NCBI GenBank assembly: GCA_036271855.1
Contig: DATAZV010000079.1
Location: 1 to 8,227 of the forward strand
Direction: 5' to 3'
From: JAQGMJ01 sp036271855
Lineage (GTDB): Bacteria; Pseudomonadota; Gammaproteobacteria; Burkholderiales; JAEUOS01
Length of the DNA stretch: 8,227 nucleotides
In this document: positions 6,760 to 8,227 of the stretch, in pieces
Position numbering within the stretch: the stretch's first letter is position 1
Layout of the letters: every line of letters starts with the position of its first letter
Notes under the pieces: model-generated
Told to the model about the DNA's origin: nothing
Seen by the model: only the letters and a program-made list of their open reading frames with translations
The model's database searches: none
Position numbers and translations under genes: made by a program

Positions 6760-7712
6760 GCCAGGCCGCGCCCGGCGCGGTGGTGTTCGCCTATCACAAC
6801 GTCGGCGTACGCTGCCTGGCCGTGCTGCTGCACTACCGCGTGCGCGTCGGCCTGGTGGTGACGCACCGCGACAACCCGGACGAGAACATCTGGTTCGGCA
6901 GCGTGGCCGAACTGGCGGCGCGCCATGGCATTCCGGTAATCACGCCGGATGATCCGAATACGGACGAGGTGTTGAAGCAGGTGAAGGCGCTGCAGCCCGA
7001 TTTCCTGTTCTCCTTCTACTACCGCAACATGCTGAAAAAGCCGCTGCTGGACACACCGAAGCGCGGCGCCTACAACATGCACGGCTCGCTGCTGCCGAAA
7101 TACCGCGGCCGGGTGCCGGTGAACTGGGCCATCATCAAGGGCGAGACCGAAACCGGCGCCACCCTGCACGCGATGAACGAAAAGCCGGACAACGGCGCCA
7201 TCGTTTCGCAGCAGGCGGTGCCTATCCTGCTCGACGATACCGCCCGCGACGTGTTCGACAAGGTCACGGTGGCGGCGGAAATGGCCCTGCACCGGGTGCT
7301 GCCGGCGCTGCTGGTCGGGCGCGCGCCGCATGTAGGCCAGGACCTGAGCCTGGGCGCCTATTTCGGCGGGCGCAAGCCGGAAGACGGGCGCATCGATTTC
7401 AGCCAGGGCGCGCTGGCGATCCACAATTTCGTCCGCGCCCTGACGCACCCCTACCCCGGCGCCTTTGCGGACGTGCAGGGGCGGCGCATTGTGCTCTGGC
7501 GCACGGTGCTGGGCATCGGCCCGGCGCCGGTGCTGTCCGGGCACGGCGTGCGCCTGGGCCTGACCGGCCAGGCGGCGCCGGACCAGCGGGTGGCACTGCT
7601 CTGCGCCGACGGCAATTGGCTGCATGTCACCGAACTGGAAGCCGGCGGCCAACCGGCCTCGCCCGCCGGCTTTGCCGCCGCCTTCGGCGGCCCGGTGGTC
7701 CAACTCGCGTAA
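6756..7712 (+). CDS. Stand-alone UDP-L-Ara4N formyltransferase (ArnA N-terminal half)
   Basis: This cytoplasmic enzyme should formylate UDP-L-Ara4N with 10-formyltetrahydrofolate, making the donor used by ArnC. It has 318 residues and is homologous from end to end with residues 1-304 of E. coli ArnA. VVFAYHNVG (9-17) opens the Rossmann-like fold and FSFYYRNM (85-92) follows. The catalytic set N107, H109 and D145 lies in YNMHGSLLPKYRGR and KPDNGAI and matches N102, H104 and D140 of ArnA. A C-terminal OB-like domain follows YFGGRKPEDGRIDF. The GTG start overlaps the arnC stop (GTGA) and has GGGGA six bases upstream. The decarboxylase half is not fused: TAA ends this gene and the next gene begins 69 bp later in the same frame. 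The substrate is inferred from the family and neighbours. Confidence 0.9.
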   Translation: MSQAAPGAVVFAYHNVGVRCLAVLLHYRVRVGLVVTHRDNPDENIWFGSVAELAARHGIPVITPDDPNTDEVLKQVKALQPDFLFSFYYRNMLKKPLLDTPKRGAYNMHGSLLPKYRGRVPVNWAIIKGETETGATLHAMNEKPDNGAIVSQQAVPILLDDTARDVFDKVTVAAEMALHRVLPALLVGRAPHVGQDLSLGAYFGGRKPEDGRIDFSQGALAIHNFVRALTHPYPGAFADVQGRRIVLWRTVLGIGPAPVLSGHGVRLGLTGQAAPDQRVALLCADGNWLHVTELEAGGQPASPAGFAAAFGGPVVQLA

Positions 7713-7747
7713 AATCGCGATTCTGCTTAAACAGCAACATCATTGCA

Positions 7748-7773
7748 GCGCCGGTGCACCAGCGGCCGGCCGC
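7748..7773 (+). repeat. GC-rich hairpin ahead of the decarboxylase start
   Basis: GCG-CCGG (7748-7754) pairs with CCGG-c-CGC (7766-7773), seven pairs with one bulged C and an 11-base loop. It ends eight bases before the ATG at 7782, where a Shine-Dalgarno would be expected and none is seen. It could limit initiation or shape coupling to the previous gene. GC-rich DNA makes such stems common, so confidence is low. Confidence 0.3.
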
Positions 7774-7781
7774 GAATCTCC

Positions 7782-8227
7782 ATGAAAAAAATCCTTATCC
7801 TGGGCGTCAACGGCTTTATCGGCCACCACCTCTCCAAGCGCATCATCGCCGAGACCGATTGGGAGGTGTACGGCATGGACATGGCCTCGGAGCGCATCAG
7901 CGACCTGCTGCCCGAGCCGCGCTTCCACTTTTTCGAAGGCGACATCACGATCAACCGCGAGTGGATCGAGTACCACGTAAAGAAGTGCGACACGGTGCTG
8001 CCGTTAGTCGCCATCGCCACCCCGGCCACCTACGTCAAGGAGCCGCTGCGCGTGTTCGAGCTGGACTTCGAGGCCAACCTCCCCATCGTGCGGTCGGCCG
8101 TGCGCTACGGCAAGCACCTGGTGTTCCCGTCCACCTCGGAGGTGTACGGCATGTCCCGCGACGCCGAGTTCGACTCCGAGCACTCGGAACTGGTGCTCGG
8201 GCCCATCAACAAGCCGCGCTGGATCTA
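7782..8227 (+). CDS. UDP-glucuronate decarboxylase / UDP-4-keto-pentose synthase (ArnA C-terminal half), 5' part
   Basis: This NAD-dependent short-chain dehydrogenase/reductase should oxidise and decarboxylate UDP-glucuronate to UDP-4-keto-pentose, the first committed step of L-Ara4N synthesis. The window holds 148 full codons of an expected 345-350. The NAD motif GVNGFIG is at 8-14, with D33 in VYGMDM as the ribose-binding acid. WIEYHVKKCD (61-70) and LPLVAIATP (73-81) are nearly identical to ArnA. PSTSEVYGM (116-124) carries T118, S119 and E120, equal to T432, S433 and E434 of ArnA. The last bases TA fall where ArnA has catalytic Tyr463 (window codon 149), so that residue cannot be confirmed. 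ATG 7782 is chosen because it directly precedes the conserved KILILGVNGFIG. No Shine-Dalgarno is seen. The stand-alone form resembles the Ralstonia solanacearum bifunctional UDP-4-keto-pentose/UDP-xylose synthase, so UDP-xylose is a possible side product. Confidence 0.9.
   Translation, partial: MKKILILGVNGFIGHHLSKRIIAETDWEVYGMDMASERISDLLPEPRFHFFEGDITINREWIEYHVKKCDTVLPLVAIATPATYVKEPLRVFELDFEANLPIVRSAVRYGKHLVFPSTSEVYGMSRDAEFDSEHSELVLGPINKPRWI

Noticed and set aside
6705..7703. 332-codon minus-strand open frame opposite the formyltransferase
   Set aside because: It has no recognisable domain, and the plus-strand gene has all catalytic residues and a good ribosome-binding site.

Overview
The window is GC-rich chromosomal DNA from a proteobacterium, most likely a betaproteobacterium. 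That placement is inferred from three things: an AlaC-type aminotransferase gene next to homoserine dehydrogenase, a DUF498/Mth938 gene beside envelope genes, and active-site residues of ArnT that line up with the Cupriavidus enzyme at a constant offset. I see no IS element, phage gene, CRISPR array or RNA gene.

Left arm, minus strand (1-1903): the first 180 codons of homoserine dehydrogenase (hom, cut by the window edge), a 158-bp gap, and a complete alaC-type alanine/glutamate aminotransferase. The gap holds a convincing rho-independent terminator for alaC and a second inverted repeat just upstream of hom. Both genes serve the aspartate and alanine branches of amino-acid metabolism.

Centre (1904-2180): a 277-bp divergent control region. 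Promoter-like elements for both directions have -10 boxes that overlap by two bases. Inverted repeats lie in both presumed leaders.

Right arm, plus strand (2181-8227): a tightly packed gene set for adding 4-amino-4-deoxy-L-arabinose (L-Ara4N) to lipid A, the modification that confers polymyxin/cationic peptide resistance. The order is a small DUF498 protein, arnT (lipid A transferase), one SMR-type flippase subunit (arnE/F-like), arnB (aminotransferase), arnC (undecaprenyl-phosphate transferase), a stand-alone formyltransferase equal to the N-terminal half of ArnA, and the start of a stand-alone decarboxylase equal to the C-terminal half of ArnA. Most junctions are 4-bp ATGA/GTGA overlaps or very short gaps, which indicates one operon. 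The expected pathway is: the decarboxylase makes the UDP-4-keto-pentose, ArnB aminates it, the formyltransferase N-formylates it, ArnC transfers it to undecaprenyl phosphate, a deformylase (ArnD, not in the window) unmasks it, the flippase turns it over, and ArnT moves the sugar to lipid A.

The chemistry is a known pathway. The architecture is less usual: ArnA is split into two genes, only one flippase subunit is present, the gene order differs from enterobacterial arnBCADTEF, and a DUF498 gene leads the operon. I found no wholly novel system.
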